A stretch of DNA of 64,000 nt from Francisella philomiragia subsp. philomiragia ATCC 25015. Its GTDB lineage: Bacteria; Pseudomonadota; Gammaproteobacteria; Francisellales; Francisellaceae. Position numbers and translations under genes: made by a program. The stretch spans positions 531,956-595,955 of the forward strand of contig NZ_DS999316.1 in NCBI RefSeq assembly GCF_000156715.1, read 5' to 3'. Below are positions 27,133 through 35,870 of the stretch, piece after piece. A model generated the notes under the pieces. It was given only the letters and a program-made list of their open reading frames with translations. It made no database searches and was not told the DNA's origin. Each line of letters opens with the position of its first letter. Position 1 is the first letter of the stretch.

Positions 27133-28359
27133 TTAATTTTCATTAGACCTAACTATTTCATAGACATCTACGCTATCGTTATTAGCCACTCCCATGAAAT
27201 GAGCATCTGGACTAAATATAAACTGAAGAGGCTTATCTTTTAGATATAATGCTTGAGATAATACAAAGCCATCAAATACTTGTATTGATGCCTCACTCAT
27301 TACAGATGTGAGTTTATCACTATATTCTATATCCACAAGCGAAGCTTCAAAACCTCTTTGTAAAACAAGTTTATCTTCTATTGCATTCGTTTTTCTATTA
27401 ATTGCTCTAATGTCAAAGCTATACTCATACGCTACCATAAACATTTCTTTCTCATCATACGCTTGTATTTTATATAGCTCTAGTTCTAGATTAACGCTTG
27501 ATGTTAATCTCACTCCCACACCATTAAGTATATATAGTTTCAAAGCACTTTGGCTAAGGCCAGAGTCACCATTTTTTAAAGCCACCACCATTCGTAGTGT
27601 TTTTTTATCACTATCTTTTAGTATTCCAAAGTCCTTAATTGTATTTCCTGGGTAATCTACTAGCTTACTAGAACGATTAATTGTGCCATCATTCAAAATA
27701 TCATATTTATATATCTGCTCTTTAGATCTAACATAAACATAATCAAAACCTGCATCTTCATAAAATTTAAATCCAGTTGGAGTATAGCTCAAAGACCTAG
27801 AGTCTGTCTTATCTAAAACCCCATCATTTCCTATGGTAAATATAATTAAGGAGCCTTTATTGCTATCTTCCTCATGTGTGAGAACATAAATTTTATTTTT
27901 AAACATCTCAACAGCTATAATATTTTGGGCTATATGCTCACTTGATATTTGCGAATTAACTTTGTTTGAGATTGGTGACATACTATATTCAGAAATAATA
28001 TGATTTGAGAATAGATATAAACGATTACCATTTTTAGAGGCAAGTGCTTTTATAACTTTACTTCCAACATTTGTTTCACTATCAAAACAGCTAGAAAACA
28101 CAGCACTATTATTTATCGAATAGCCCAATTTTATAGCACTAATACAATATTGTGGACCATCACGATATATTGAATATAACCTAGAATTTTTTCCTTCGGA
28201 TATAGCTAAAGCTTGAATATTTGATTCATTTATTGTGCTTATATATCCAGGTTGTGCCTTATGATTATCTTTGCTCGTACGAACAAAACTCGCTTGAGCA
28301 TTAATACCAAAAAATATTAATAACATGATTATAGAAAATACTTTTTTTACCGAATTCAT
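27133..28359 (-). CDS. Exported beta-propeller-like protein, paralogue A
   Basis: This 408-residue protein has a signal peptide (cleavage near AQA, residue 23). The rest consists of repeated strand-turn units of about 45-50 residues (for example LYSIYRDG, RLYLFSNHIIS, KIYVLTHEED, DYVYVRSKEQIYKYDI), as in 7-bladed propellers of the lactonase/YVTN type. No catalytic residues can be named. The mature N-terminus (a KDNHKAQPGYI segment, then ES.IQA) is nearly the same as in the gene at 34581-35768, so the two are paralogues. The function is unknown. Confidence 0.7.
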   Translation of the reverse strand: MNSVKKVFSIIMLLIFFGINAQASFVRTSKDNHKAQPGYISTINESNIQALAISEGKNSRLYSIYRDGPQYCISAIKLGYSINNSAVFSSCFDSETNVGSKVIKALASKNGNRLYLFSNHIISEYSMSPISNKVNSQISSEHIAQNIIAVEMFKNKIYVLTHEEDSNKGSLIIFTIGNDGVLDKTDSRSLSYTPTGFKFYEDAGFDYVYVRSKEQIYKYDILNDGTINRSSKLVDYPGNTIKDFGILKDSDKKTLRMVVALKNGDSGLSQSALKLYILNGVGVRLTSSVNLELELYKIQAYDEKEMFMVAYEYSFDIRAINRKTNAIEDKLVLQRGFEASLVDIEYSDKLTSVMSEASIQVFDGFVLSQALYLKDKPLQFIFSPDAHFMGVANNDSVDVYEIVRSNEN

Positions 28360-28473
28360 AACTTTTAATATTTACATAGTTTTATTAAGTAGTATTTGCA
28401 AGTATACATGACTATGAAAAATATTTAAGTTTGTGTAATAATCTAAACTATAACTATATATGATAAAAACAAG

Positions 28474-29649
28474 ATGATTAATATATCTGATAATGCCATT
28501 GAAGAGCTTCAAAGAATTCGTCAACACATACATCAGCACCCAGAGCTTGGCTTCGATGTATACAATACAGCTGAGTATATAACTAAAGAACTAGAGAAAA
28601 TAGGTTTAAAAGTTCAAAAATCAATTGGAAAAACTGGACTAGTTGCTGATCTAATTGTCCCAAATGCAAACAAGACCATCGCTTTTCGAGCTGATATGGA
28701 TGCCCTACCAATTCATGAGCAAAATACCTGTCAATATAAGTCGAAAATAGATGGCAAAGCACATATGTGTGGACATGATGCTCATTGTGCTATGATTTTA
28801 GTAGCTGCTCAACAGCTTGTTAAAAATAAAACTATGCTAAATGTAAACATTCGGTTCATATTTCAGCCTTCTGAAGAAGTCTTGCCAGGTGGCGCTCCAG
28901 CAATGATTAAAGATGGCGCTTTAGACAATGTAAATGAAATATATGGAATTCATGTTTATCCTATTATCAATGAAGGATATATGCAAATATCAACTCCTGT
29001 AGCTATGGCTGGCGTTGATTTATTCGAAATAATATTTCACGGTAAAGGTGGACACGCTAGTACTCCTATAAAGGCTAATGACCCTATCATTATGGCTGCT
29101 CAATTTATCAATCAAGTTCAAACAATTGTTTCTAGAAATGCCGATAGCTTTGACCCTATAGTTGTTTCTGTAACCGCAATAGAATCTGGGTCAGCATTTA
29201 ATGTAATTCCCGATCAAGCAAAACTAAAAGGTGCCGTTCGGTTTTTAAGTTCTTTTGGTCAAAATATTGCAAAAAAACGTATACATGAAATAGCTAATGG
29301 GATTGCAAATACGTACAAAGGTAACGTAGAAATCAACTATATTCATGGCTACCCTGAAACTAGAAATAATGAAAAAATTGCTACTAAGTGTATAGCTAGT
29401 GCAAAACGTGTATTTGGTGAAGATAATGTTATAGAAGCTAATTATCCATGGATGGCATCAGAAGATTTCTCTTATTTTGCTAAAAAAATTCCTGCGTGTT
29501 ATGCTCTCTTAGGAGTTAAAAATGAAGCAAAAGGTTTTACATCTATGGTACATGAACCAACTTTTGACCTAAGTAATGAAGCAATGTTATATGGAGTCAA
29601 ATATTTTATAAATATCGTAAATATTCTATTAACACAAAAAGAATCATGA
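28474..29649 (+). CDS. M20-family amidohydrolase (hippurate hydrolase/aminoacylase type)
   Basis: This 391-residue cytosolic metallo-hydrolase is of peptidase family M20D. Metal and catalytic motifs are FRADMDALPI, then MCGHDAH (Cys99, His101, His104), FQPSEEVLPGGAPAMI, and the late H in MVHEPTFDL. The dimerisation domain starts near FEIIFHGKGGHAS. Such enzymes remove acyl groups from N-acyl amino acids (hippurate, IAA-amino acids, N-acetyl-diaminopimelate), and the exact substrate cannot be read. The following GNAT gene overlaps by 4 bases (ATGA), so the two probably act on related N-acylated compounds. Confidence 0.88.
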   Translation: MINISDNAIEELQRIRQHIHQHPELGFDVYNTAEYITKELEKIGLKVQKSIGKTGLVADLIVPNANKTIAFRADMDALPIHEQNTCQYKSKIDGKAHMCGHDAHCAMILVAAQQLVKNKTMLNVNIRFIFQPSEEVLPGGAPAMIKDGALDNVNEIYGIHVYPIINEGYMQISTPVAMAGVDLFEIIFHGKGGHASTPIKANDPIIMAAQFINQVQTIVSRNADSFDPIVVSVTAIESGSAFNVIPDQAKLKGAVRFLSSFGQNIAKKRIHEIANGIANTYKGNVEINYIHGYPETRNNEKIATKCIASAKRVFGEDNVIEANYPWMASEDFSYFAKKIPACYALLGVKNEAKGFTSMVHEPTFDLSNEAMLYGVKYFINIVNILLTQKES

Positions 29650-30182
29650 ACAAGATACTAATTAGCTTTGCAAACATAAACAATATAAGTACGAAAGAAA
29701 TTAATAGTCTTGTAAAGATTATCAACGATGCCTATAAAGTTGCTGAAGGAGATTTATGGATAAACTCAGCTAAAAGAGTAACTTTTGACGAGATGCAGAC
29801 TTTAATTAATCAAAATCAGATAATTATCGCAACAAATAATAATGAAATTATTGGTTCTGTAAAAGTCACAAAACTCTCAGAGAGTATAGCTGAATTTGGG
29901 ATGCTTGCTACTGCCTTTAATCATAGAGGTCTTGGTATTGGCACTAAGCTTGTCAATGCCGCAGAAGATTGGGCAAGGAATAGTGGTTTTAGGATAATGC
30001 AACTTGAGTTACTTACGCCCAAACATTACATTAATCCAAGTAAGGAAATCCTTAAAGAGTGGTACACAAAATGTGGATATAAACATCACTCTATCGAACC
30101 ATTTAAAAACTTATTCCCAAATACATACCATTTATTAGCTGTAGAATGTAATTTTAATATTTATCACAAGAATCTTTTTTAG
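29646..30182 (+). CDS. GNAT-family N-acetyltransferase
   Basis: This 178-residue acetyltransferase fold has a central EFGMLATAFNHRGLGIGTKLVNAAEDWA segment matching GNAT motif A (R/Q-x-x-G-x-G/A acetyl-CoA loop, here HRGLGIG). The C-terminal WYTKCGYKHH motif is typical of GNAT motif B. The substrate is unknown. Overlap with the M20 hydrolase suggests opposed acylation and deacylation, which is inference. It converges with the transglutaminase gene, 6 bases away. Confidence 0.82.
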   Translation: MNKILISFANINNISTKEINSLVKIINDAYKVAEGDLWINSAKRVTFDEMQTLINQNQIIIATNNNEIIGSVKVTKLSESIAEFGMLATAFNHRGLGIGTKLVNAAEDWARNSGFRIMQLELLTPKHYINPSKEILKEWYTKCGYKHHSIEPFKNLFPNTYHLLAVECNFNIYHKNLF

Positions 30183-30188
30183 ATAAAA

Positions 30189-31940
30189 CTATAATATCCC
30201 AGTAACATCAAAGACTTTAACATTTATGGATAAAGACTCAGTGCCACCTCCACGATAAATTGTTCCGGCTGTTGGTGTAGCATCAATATATGTTCTGCCA
30301 CAAGCAATACGCACGTGATCACTATTAACTTCACAACCATTTGTAGGATCATATCCTATCCAGCCAACCCAAGGTATATATACTTCAACCCAAGCATGAG
30401 TTGCATCACTCATTTCAGTATTACTATAGTGACCACCATTAAATATATAGCCTGAACGATAACGAGCAGGCACACCTAAAAGTCTTGCCAAGCAAATAAA
30501 TAAATTTGAGAAATCTTGACAAACACCCTGTCTAGTAATATAAACATCATAAGCAGTTGTAGCAAAAGTAGTAGAGCCTGAGACATATTTATATTCGTAA
30601 TAGATTGTTTTATTAATATCATCAAGCACCGCCATAATATCACTATCATTTCTTTTGACAAAAGATACAGCATAATCCATCAACTCTTCAAGCTGAGTTT
30701 GTGGTAACTCTACAGATAATAGATATGGTGTCATCATTTGTCTTTGCCATGGCATCCAAGAAATTGGCATAGTTGTCCGTGAGTTTATTGATCTCTTACG
30801 TACGCTGTGATCAGTACTTACAGCGACTTTAGTTTTCATTTCTATAGTAAACTCTTTATAGGGCTCTTTAGTTTTTAGAAAAACAACATCATTACCAAAA
30901 ACATCTGTATACTCCTCTTTTTCACAAGCAACAGATATACTAAGATCATAATTAAGTATGCGCTGTTTTGGATCTACAATCGGCTTCATCCGAATATTAT
31001 GCTTACTTAGATTAACTGGAAATTCATAAGTATATTTTGTTGTATGAATAATATCTAATATTCTTTCTGAGCTCTTAAATGTTTTGATCTCAGTCGGAAC
31101 ATTTAGCTGATCAGGCTGATATGTATGACCACCATAGTTACTACTATTTTTATCGCTATTCCATATAACTCGTCCATGAGAAACAGCTACCATTTGACCT
31201 GGTAATAATTTTCTCCATGTATTATCCACATTAGTATTATTTGAGAATATTGTATAAGTTCTAAGCTCATCTTCATATAACCCAGTAGCTACATTTACAT
31301 AGCCAATATCGAGATTATTACTATTTGACGGAGGGAAGAATTTTTTATAATAAATGGGATTAAAGTCATCTTTGTCCTGATAAACTATTGTTACATCACC
31401 ATTAGAGAGAACTAAATTCACTTGTCCGACTTGATTTATCTGTTTTAATAAATCATAAACATAAAACAGATTATCATCATTTAACTCTCTAATATTTTTT
31501 TTCCTTAATTGAGAAAGAATCCAGCATAATATGTACTCTGAATCAGTTTTACCAACAGGTTCATAATCAGAAAAAGTTAAAATCAATGTATTTTGATACA
31601 TTCTATTTAAATCACCATTGTGAACTATAGTCCACTCTTTGCCTGCATGAGGCTTCATAAATGGCTGAAGGTTTAAATTAGTTTTATCAAACAAGCTATG
31701 ACTATAAATATGTCCAATAAAAGTGCTTGAACAAAAATTTGGATTACCATCGAACAAAGCACGTAATGCCTCTAGATTTTCAACATGATTATCCTTCATA
31801 ATTGATACAGCATTATGATTGTCATGATACCATCCTATACCCCACATAAATTCTTGTAGTGTTGTAGTGTCATCTACTAAAAAATTAATTCGTGGAGATA
31901 TTGGACAGTCAGAAGATATAGCCAAGATATTACTAAACAT
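30189..31940 (-). CDS. Fusion: class II amidotransferase-like domain + transglutaminase-like protease
   Basis: This is a 583-residue two-domain protein. Residues 1-about 265 resemble the class II glutamine amidotransferase (Ntn) fold: WGIGWYHD, FIGHIYSHS, WTIVHNGDLN, then KTDSEYILCWIL. Position 2, which should be the nucleophilic Cys, is Phe (MFSNIL), so this domain looks catalytically dead or differently used. Residues about 285-583 are a bacterial transglutaminase-like cysteine protease: beta N-domain (TTKYTYEFP), then Cys474 in GVCQDFS, His515 in ATHAW, Asp531 in YDPTN. It is the third gene of an operon with ATP-grasp and alpha-E genes, a grouping predicted to make and cut a peptide-like product. 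RBS AAGGA is present. Confidence 0.85.
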   Translation of the reverse strand: MFSNILAISSDCPISPRINFLVDDTTTLQEFMWGIGWYHDNHNAVSIMKDNHVENLEALRALFDGNPNFCSSTFIGHIYSHSLFDKTNLNLQPFMKPHAGKEWTIVHNGDLNRMYQNTLILTFSDYEPVGKTDSEYILCWILSQLRKKNIRELNDDNLFYVYDLLKQINQVGQVNLVLSNGDVTIVYQDKDDFNPIYYKKFFPPSNSNNLDIGYVNVATGLYEDELRTYTIFSNNTNVDNTWRKLLPGQMVAVSHGRVIWNSDKNSSNYGGHTYQPDQLNVPTEIKTFKSSERILDIIHTTKYTYEFPVNLSKHNIRMKPIVDPKQRILNYDLSISVACEKEEYTDVFGNDVVFLKTKEPYKEFTIEMKTKVAVSTDHSVRKRSINSRTTMPISWMPWQRQMMTPYLLSVELPQTQLEELMDYAVSFVKRNDSDIMAVLDDINKTIYYEYKYVSGSTTFATTAYDVYITRQGVCQDFSNLFICLARLLGVPARYRSGYIFNGGHYSNTEMSDATHAWVEVYIPWVGWIGYDPTNGCEVNSDHVRIACGRTYIDATPTAGTIYRGGGTESLSINVKVFDVTGIL

Positions 31941-31962
31941 TAAATATTTTTCCTTTTTATTT

Positions 31963-32946
31963 CTACCCTTCTAACATTGCTACGTAGAAATCTACATCAG
32001 ATATAAAGAATTCTTTTGAAATAATAGTTGTAAGTTCTGCCATTGAGTTTATCAGATAAGTAATAAAATCATGATTTTTTTCTAGCAATGATTCTGTTGT
32101 ATTACTTTCAAAGTATTTTATAATTTCCTCTACTTTTGTTCTAGACTGCATACCGACTCCAGTTGAGTGATAAGACATTCTCTTTAATACAGCAAGACAA
32201 TCATTTAAACAAAATGTAACTGTTCTAGGATAATCATCTGACTTTAATAGAAACTCCGCTACATCTTTTCTATTAACATCTAGTTCTGCTTTACGCATAA
32301 AAGCATCTTTAGACATTGTATTTAGCAACATTTCTTGCCAATATTGTGATTCATCTGTAGTTTCATTCTTTGATGTAAGACTTATATGCCTATGATGATG
32401 GATATCTCCTAATCTTAATGTGAAGTCGACTCTTTCAATAAGCATACCTAACTTCATAAAATTGTAAGTATCATTTCTGAGAATAAAGTTATGATAGAAG
32501 CCTATCCATAAAAAGCAAAATTTTATTATTTTTTTACAAAAACTATCTAAACTCGTAATAGAAAGCCTATGAGTTTCTGGTGAGTTAATCCATAACCACA
32601 ATTCATTAATCTCTTCCCACATATCTGCAGCTATAAGATCTCTTATTATTCTAGCATTTTCACGTGCAGAGGATAACGAAGAATATATCGAAGATGGGTT
32701 ATCCTTATCCCAAATCAGAAATTCTTGAATTTTTCTAGCATTAGATCTCGCACTGTAGCCGTATTTTTTAATAAACGCCTCTTTACCACCTAATACCACA
32801 ACCAAAGGATACCAAATATCTTCAGCATCACCATATATTTCAAGCTCTACATTATATGCCACATCGATAGCATTAGTTAACATCTGAACTCTTTCAATAT
32901 TTCTACTTAACCAAAAACAATTTTCTGCTGTACGAGATATTATCAT
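31963..32946 (-). CDS. Alpha-E domain protein (DUF403)
   Basis: This 327-residue all-helical protein begins MIISRTAENCFWLSRNIERV, the signature of the alpha-E family (glutamate in a helical core). A second RDLIAADMWEEIN helix and SYHSTGVGM segment are also typical. Its biochemical role is unknown. It is almost always encoded with a circularly permuted ATP-grasp protein and a transglutaminase, and it sits between them here. The gap to the ATP-grasp stop is 3 bases. Confidence 0.9.
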   Translation of the reverse strand: MIISRTAENCFWLSRNIERVQMLTNAIDVAYNVELEIYGDAEDIWYPLVVVLGGKEAFIKKYGYSARSNARKIQEFLIWDKDNPSSIYSSLSSARENARIIRDLIAADMWEEINELWLWINSPETHRLSITSLDSFCKKIIKFCFLWIGFYHNFILRNDTYNFMKLGMLIERVDFTLRLGDIHHHRHISLTSKNETTDESQYWQEMLLNTMSKDAFMRKAELDVNRKDVAEFLLKSDDYPRTVTFCLNDCLAVLKRMSYHSTGVGMQSRTKVEEIIKYFESNTTESLLEKNHDFITYLINSMAELTTIISKEFFISDVDFYVAMLEG

Positions 32947-32949
32947 TTT

Positions 32950-34398
32950 TTATCTCCCTAAAACCCAAGTATCTTTTGAACCACCACCTTGACTAGAATT
33001 CACAACATATGATCCTTCTTTAAGAGCAACTCTTGCAAGCCCTCCTGGTAATATCCATGTATCTTTACCACTGACTAAAAATGCTCTCAAATCCACTCTT
33101 CTTGGTAGTACCTTGCCATCTATAAAGGTAGGACTTGTAGATAGTTCTACTAATGGTTGAGCTATATAAGCTCTTGGTTTTTCTTTTATCTTAGCCGCAA
33201 ACTCTTGTAACTCTTCTACACTAGCCTGAGGACCAATTAGCATACCATAACCACCAGAACCATTAGCTTCTTTAACAACTAGCTTATCAAGATTACTCAA
33301 AACATAATTTCTATCATTTTCTTCACTACAGAAATATGTTTTAACTTGAGCTAATATTGGCTTCTCATTAAGATAATATTCAATCATTTTATGAACATAC
33401 GGATATATTGCTTTATCATCTGCTATACCATTGCCAACAGCATTTGCTAAAACCACATTACCCGCCTTGTAAGCTTCTATTATACCCGGTACACCTAGCA
33501 TACTTTCCGGATTAAAAAACTCCGGATCTAAGAATTTATCATCTATTCTTCTATAAACGACAGTTACAAGCTTAGGTCCTTTAGTTGTTTTGAGATATAC
33601 ATAATTATTATGTACAAAAAGATCTGAACCTTGAACTAATTCACACCCCATTTTACGAGCCAAATAACTATGCTCAAAATATGCTGAGTTATATTGTCCT
33701 GGTGTTAAAACCACACTCAAGCCTTTTTTACCATCTACAACTGGAGATATACTTGATAGAGCTTTTCTCAATTCAGTTGGATAGTCTACTACTTTTTTGA
33801 TATTAGCATTTGAAAATGCTTCAGGAAGTACTTTCATTAAAGAGTTACGGTTTTCCAAGACATAAGAAACACCTGATGGAGTTCTTACATTATCTTCTAG
33901 AACCATAAAACCACTTTCATCTTTGATAAGGTCAAGTCCTGCAATATGGCAATATACCCCGTGTGGTGGTTTTACACCTCTCATCTCAGGTAGATATTCC
34001 TCTGATGATTCAACAAGCTCTCTAGGTATTACACCATCTTCTAATATTTTTTGCTCATCATATATATCATTTAAGAACGCATTCAACGCTTTAAGTCGTT
34101 GTTTCAAACCCTTTTCAAGTTCTTGCCATTCTTTTTCTGAAATTATTCTTGGAATTAAATCAAACGGAAAAATCTTTTCTGTGCCCTGACTATCACTATA
34201 AACAGTAAATGTAATCCCATTCTTCAGAAAAGAAGCATCAACAAATTTCTGCTTTTCGTATAAAGATTCTACACTTAGCTCATCTATAGTTTTTATCGCC
34301 TGAGAAACATCGTCACGCACACGACCTTCATCAGAAAAAATTTCATCATATACTCCTGAGTAAGGAGCATAACCTGAAAAAATGCTATCATTAGACAT
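32950..34398 (-). CDS. Circularly permuted ATP-grasp protein
   Basis: This 482-residue protein is of the permuted ATP-grasp (DUF404/DUF407) family, a predicted peptide ligase (amidoligase). Family marks are the N-terminal YDEIFSDEGRVRDDVSQAI, the LDLIKDESGFMVLEDNVRTPSGVSYVLENR block, VVYRRIDDKFLDPEFF, KEANGSGGYGM and the C-terminal LPGGLARVAL...SSQGGGSKDTWVL. It would activate a carboxylate with ATP and join it to an amine. It heads a three-gene operon. A strong RBS (GGAGGT) precedes the ATG. Confidence 0.92.
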   Translation of the reverse strand: MSNDSIFSGYAPYSGVYDEIFSDEGRVRDDVSQAIKTIDELSVESLYEKQKFVDASFLKNGITFTVYSDSQGTEKIFPFDLIPRIISEKEWQELEKGLKQRLKALNAFLNDIYDEQKILEDGVIPRELVESSEEYLPEMRGVKPPHGVYCHIAGLDLIKDESGFMVLEDNVRTPSGVSYVLENRNSLMKVLPEAFSNANIKKVVDYPTELRKALSSISPVVDGKKGLSVVLTPGQYNSAYFEHSYLARKMGCELVQGSDLFVHNNYVYLKTTKGPKLVTVVYRRIDDKFLDPEFFNPESMLGVPGIIEAYKAGNVVLANAVGNGIADDKAIYPYVHKMIEYYLNEKPILAQVKTYFCSEENDRNYVLSNLDKLVVKEANGSGGYGMLIGPQASVEELQEFAAKIKEKPRAYIAQPLVELSTSPTFIDGKVLPRRVDLRAFLVSGKDTWILPGGLARVALKEGSYVVNSSQGGGSKDTWVLGR

Positions 34399-34438
34399 AT
34401 ATGAAAGACCTCCAAATAAAATAATCTAACAAATTCAT

Positions 34439-34471
34439 AGTATAATAAATACTTATTTTTGTATACAAAAA
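34439..34471 (-). promoter_or_regulatory. Promoter and palindrome upstream of the ATP-grasp operon
   Basis: On the minus strand, TTGTAT (34468-34463), 18 bases, TATACT (34444-34439) form a plausible promoter. A perfect 16-base palindrome TTTTTGTATACAAAAA (34456-34471) covers the -35, where a repressor or activator could bind. Confidence 0.45.
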
Positions 34472-34580
34472 ACTTACTTTTGCATAAAAAATATATTAAA
34501 TTTCAGCTAATGCTTAAGCTATTTTATATTATAAAAATATCACCTTTATAAAACCTGATAATACAACCGTTATAACAGAC

Positions 34581-35768
34581 TCATAATTGAAAAATATTAA
34601 TATTCTTTTCATTACCAGCACCAAAAAAATTATTTGATATAAATGAACTATTGTTAGAACCGTCATTTAAAAATAAATTTGATAATAAAAGACCCTCTTT
34701 TAAATCATAGGTAGCTACTGAATTTGAATATACCACTTCAACCAAGTTGTTATTTTGTAACAAATCTATGAAACTACCATTAACTTTATATTCATCACTC
34801 AACAACTTCATACTTCCAACTATACCGCTACTAAACTTAGAATTAAAAGCTACTAAAACTTTGCTCTGACCATCAAATTCACCTTTGTAGGTGACTATTT
34901 TTTTAGGAAAATCTTTATAAACCTTATTGTCTATCTGTCTGACTATATCACTTGAAAAATTATATATACTGATAAAACCTATTTCTAAACCTTCAGTACC
35001 AGAATGACCAACTAGCAACACTCTGCTTTCAGTAGAGCTTTCAGTTATTACAGAAAAATCAGATATTTCTCCGGAAGATATAGTTATTATTTTTTCATCT
35101 TTAATCACTTTAGCATTTCTCAAAAAACTATAAAAATAAATGCTTTTATCACTCTGTATGTATACCCTTTCAATATTATCAAATATTATTTTTTTAGGCT
35201 TATAGTTCAATGTAACAATATTAAGCTCATCTAATGATCCATCTGTATTAACTCTATATATTATTAGCTTGCCCTTTTGACTTTTATCACTTGTAGTCAA
35301 CAAATATAAGTATTTTCCTTCATCTACTAATTTAGCATCAATAATTTTTTGGATAAATCGCTTTCTAAAAATCTGACCATTAATGCGATTTGTGATAGGA
35401 GAAATGTTGTATGCTAGAATATTATAGTTTGATAATAGATAAAAAGTTTTTCCTAATTTATCTAAAATTATTTTGTTAACTTTATTACCTACAGTATGTT
35501 TATTATCAAAACAGCTAGTTATTGAGCCTGTATTATTAATTGAATATGAGAGTTTTGTAACACTAAGGCAATAGTTATCACTCGGTCTAAATACTGTAAA
35601 TAGTTTTGTTTGATCACTATTAACAGCCGTTGCTTGAACATTTGACTCATAAATAGTCGTAATATATCCTGGCTGCGACATATGGTTATCTTTAGCAATT
35701 TTTACAAAATATGCTTGAGAAATTTGTAAAAAAAACAAACTTAGAAAAGCAAAAATTATATTTTTCAT
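34581..35768 (-). CDS. Exported beta-propeller-like protein, paralogue B
   Basis: This 395-residue paralogue of the protein at 27133-28359 has the same layout: signal peptide (about 1-19), then a KDNHMSQPGYI segment with ESNVQA, then repeated short beta-strand units (TKLFTVFRPS, KTFYLLSNYNI, KYLYLLTTSDK, VYIQSDKSIYF). The alternating hydrophobic strands suggest a 7-bladed propeller. No active site can be named. It is upstream of the ATP-grasp operon, separated by about 180 bases, on the same strand. Confidence 0.7.
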   Translation of the reverse strand: MKNIIFAFLSLFFLQISQAYFVKIAKDNHMSQPGYITTIYESNVQATAVNSDQTKLFTVFRPSDNYCLSVTKLSYSINNTGSITSCFDNKHTVGNKVNKIILDKLGKTFYLLSNYNILAYNISPITNRINGQIFRKRFIQKIIDAKLVDEGKYLYLLTTSDKSQKGKLIIYRVNTDGSLDELNIVTLNYKPKKIIFDNIERVYIQSDKSIYFYSFLRNAKVIKDEKIITISSGEISDFSVITESSTESRVLLVGHSGTEGLEIGFISIYNFSSDIVRQIDNKVYKDFPKKIVTYKGEFDGQSKVLVAFNSKFSSGIVGSMKLLSDEYKVNGSFIDLLQNNNLVEVVYSNSVATYDLKEGLLLSNLFLNDGSNNSSFISNNFFGAGNEKNINIFQL

Positions 35769-35870
35769 AATAAAGAGTGAAATATGTCTTTAGGTATTTA
35801 TACTATCATAACGAGCTAATATTTTTTTTATCAATTTTTGACAACTAATATCAAAAATTAAATACCTCGG

